From: Skermania piniformis
Lineage (GTDB): Bacteria > Actinomycetota > Actinomycetes > Mycobacteriales > Mycobacteriaceae
Assembly: GCF_019285775.1 (NCBI RefSeq)
Contig: NZ_CP079105.1
Location: 62,001-126,000 of the forward strand
Length of the DNA: 64,000 bases
Direction of reading: 5' to 3'
Within the stretch, counting starts at the first letter, position 1; the number at the start of each line of letters is the position of its first letter. Shown here one piece after another: positions 63,729 through 64,000 of this stretch. Under the pieces are notes generated by a model. It was not told the origin of the DNA and ran no database searches. It worked only from the letters and a program-made list of their open reading frames with translations. Position numbers and translations under genes: made by a program.

Positions 63729-64000
63729 ATGGGCAAGAGCAAGCGGAACACTCCGAAGCCGGGCGGTAACCGGGCGCAGCGACTCGCCGACCGCCAGGCC
63801 GAGCGGGAGCAGGGCGGCGTCGCCGCAGCCCGGCCGTTCCAGGGCCTCGCGGCGGAGTGTGATCTGGTTGCGCTGCGCGAGTTCGTGCCGTCCGCGACCG
63901 CGCCGCTGCCGGTTGCCGAGGGGTCCCGCGCGGTGGTGCTGGCCACGGTGCTCCCCGGTGCGGTGGCCGGGCTGGCTCGGGTGCAGGACGGGACGGACAC
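63729..64000 (+). CDS. DUF5926-like protein, 3'-truncated by window edge
   Basis: About 90 N-terminal residues visible: a basic start (MGKSKRNTPKPGGNRAQRLADRQAEREQGG) read in parts as MGKSKRNTPKPGG and NRAQRLADRQAER, then RPFQGLAAECDLVALREFVPSATAPL. This opening is the mark of a conserved actinobacterial family often beside glpQ. Its function is unknown. The gene runs off the window. Confidence 0.8.
   Translation, partial: MGKSKRNTPKPGGNRAQRLADRQAEREQGGVAAARPFQGLAAECDLVALREFVPSATAPLPVAEGSRAVVLATVLPGAVAGLARVQDGTD

Overview
The window is one dense stretch of a GC-rich actinobacterial chromosome. GTG starts are common, and many genes are joined by 4-bp ATGA or GTGA overlaps. The gene set points to a mycolic-acid-containing member of the Mycobacteriales, probably Nocardiaceae: a fused lysyltransferase/lysyl-tRNA synthetase (LysX), an MMPL transporter, an ArfA/ArfB-like pair, a cutinase-like secreted esterase, and gltB/gltD, sodA and glpQ together in one region. 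I cannot name the species. I saw no tRNA, rRNA, insertion sequence or CRISPR array.

Layout. 1-4456: glutamate synthase gltB (5' end outside the window) and gltD. 4535-8411: an S9 peptidase, a Uma2-family protein and a DUF808 membrane protein. 8488-16771: a compact two-armed cluster around an amino acid:[carrier protein] ligase. Its leftward arm holds an acyl-CoA dehydrogenase-like protein, the ligase and a double alpha/beta-hydrolase. Its rightward arm holds a carrier protein, a DUF1839 protein, a glycoside hydrolase 2-like protein and a phosphopantetheinyl transferase. The arms diverge from a 278-bp control region with an 8+8 bp perfect dyad. This looks like a self-contained carrier-protein pathway of unknown product and is the most interesting system here. 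A decayed SNF2 helicase fragment lies on its right flank.

17433-21867: envelope genes (cutinase-like, ArfA/ArfB-like, MMPL). 21898-29806: a Pro-rich exported protein, lysX, an S4 protein, a 27-codon membrane micropeptide, an exported protein, rraA, succinate-semialdehyde dehydrogenase and a SRPBCC protein. 29881-33234: a copper module (ycnI, copC, copD) with two upstream genes. 33331-41161: a TM0106-type RecB-like nuclease, two small membrane proteins, htpG, VOC, AraC and pterin dehydratase genes, a rhomboid-like protein and a Gfo/Idh/MocA oxidoreductase. 41321-45135: a DUF4129/MoxR/DUF58 operon in which MoxR has lost about 45 residues including its sensor-1 region. 45144-53346: a methyltransferase, an oxidoreductase with an NYN nuclease partner, two divergent SDR genes with a TetR regulator and a patatin phospholipase, and a GDT1-type manganese/cation exporter. 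53914-57246: an atypical NarL-type regulator and its convergent sensor kinase, which appears frameshifted near both ends. 57307-64000: a LOG-family protein, sodA, msrA, rhodanese, a DUF4328 gene split by a frameshift, glpQ, and the start of a DUF5926 gene.

Two themes recur. First, several loci carry short exact or near-exact tandem duplications with 16-27 bp units (lysX linker, S9 propeller, the 41194 and 45797 promoter repeats, the rraA 3' end). Second, several genes are broken or internally deleted (SNF2, kinase, DUF4328, MoxR). These could be real decay or sequencing indels, and raw-read inspection would separate the two.
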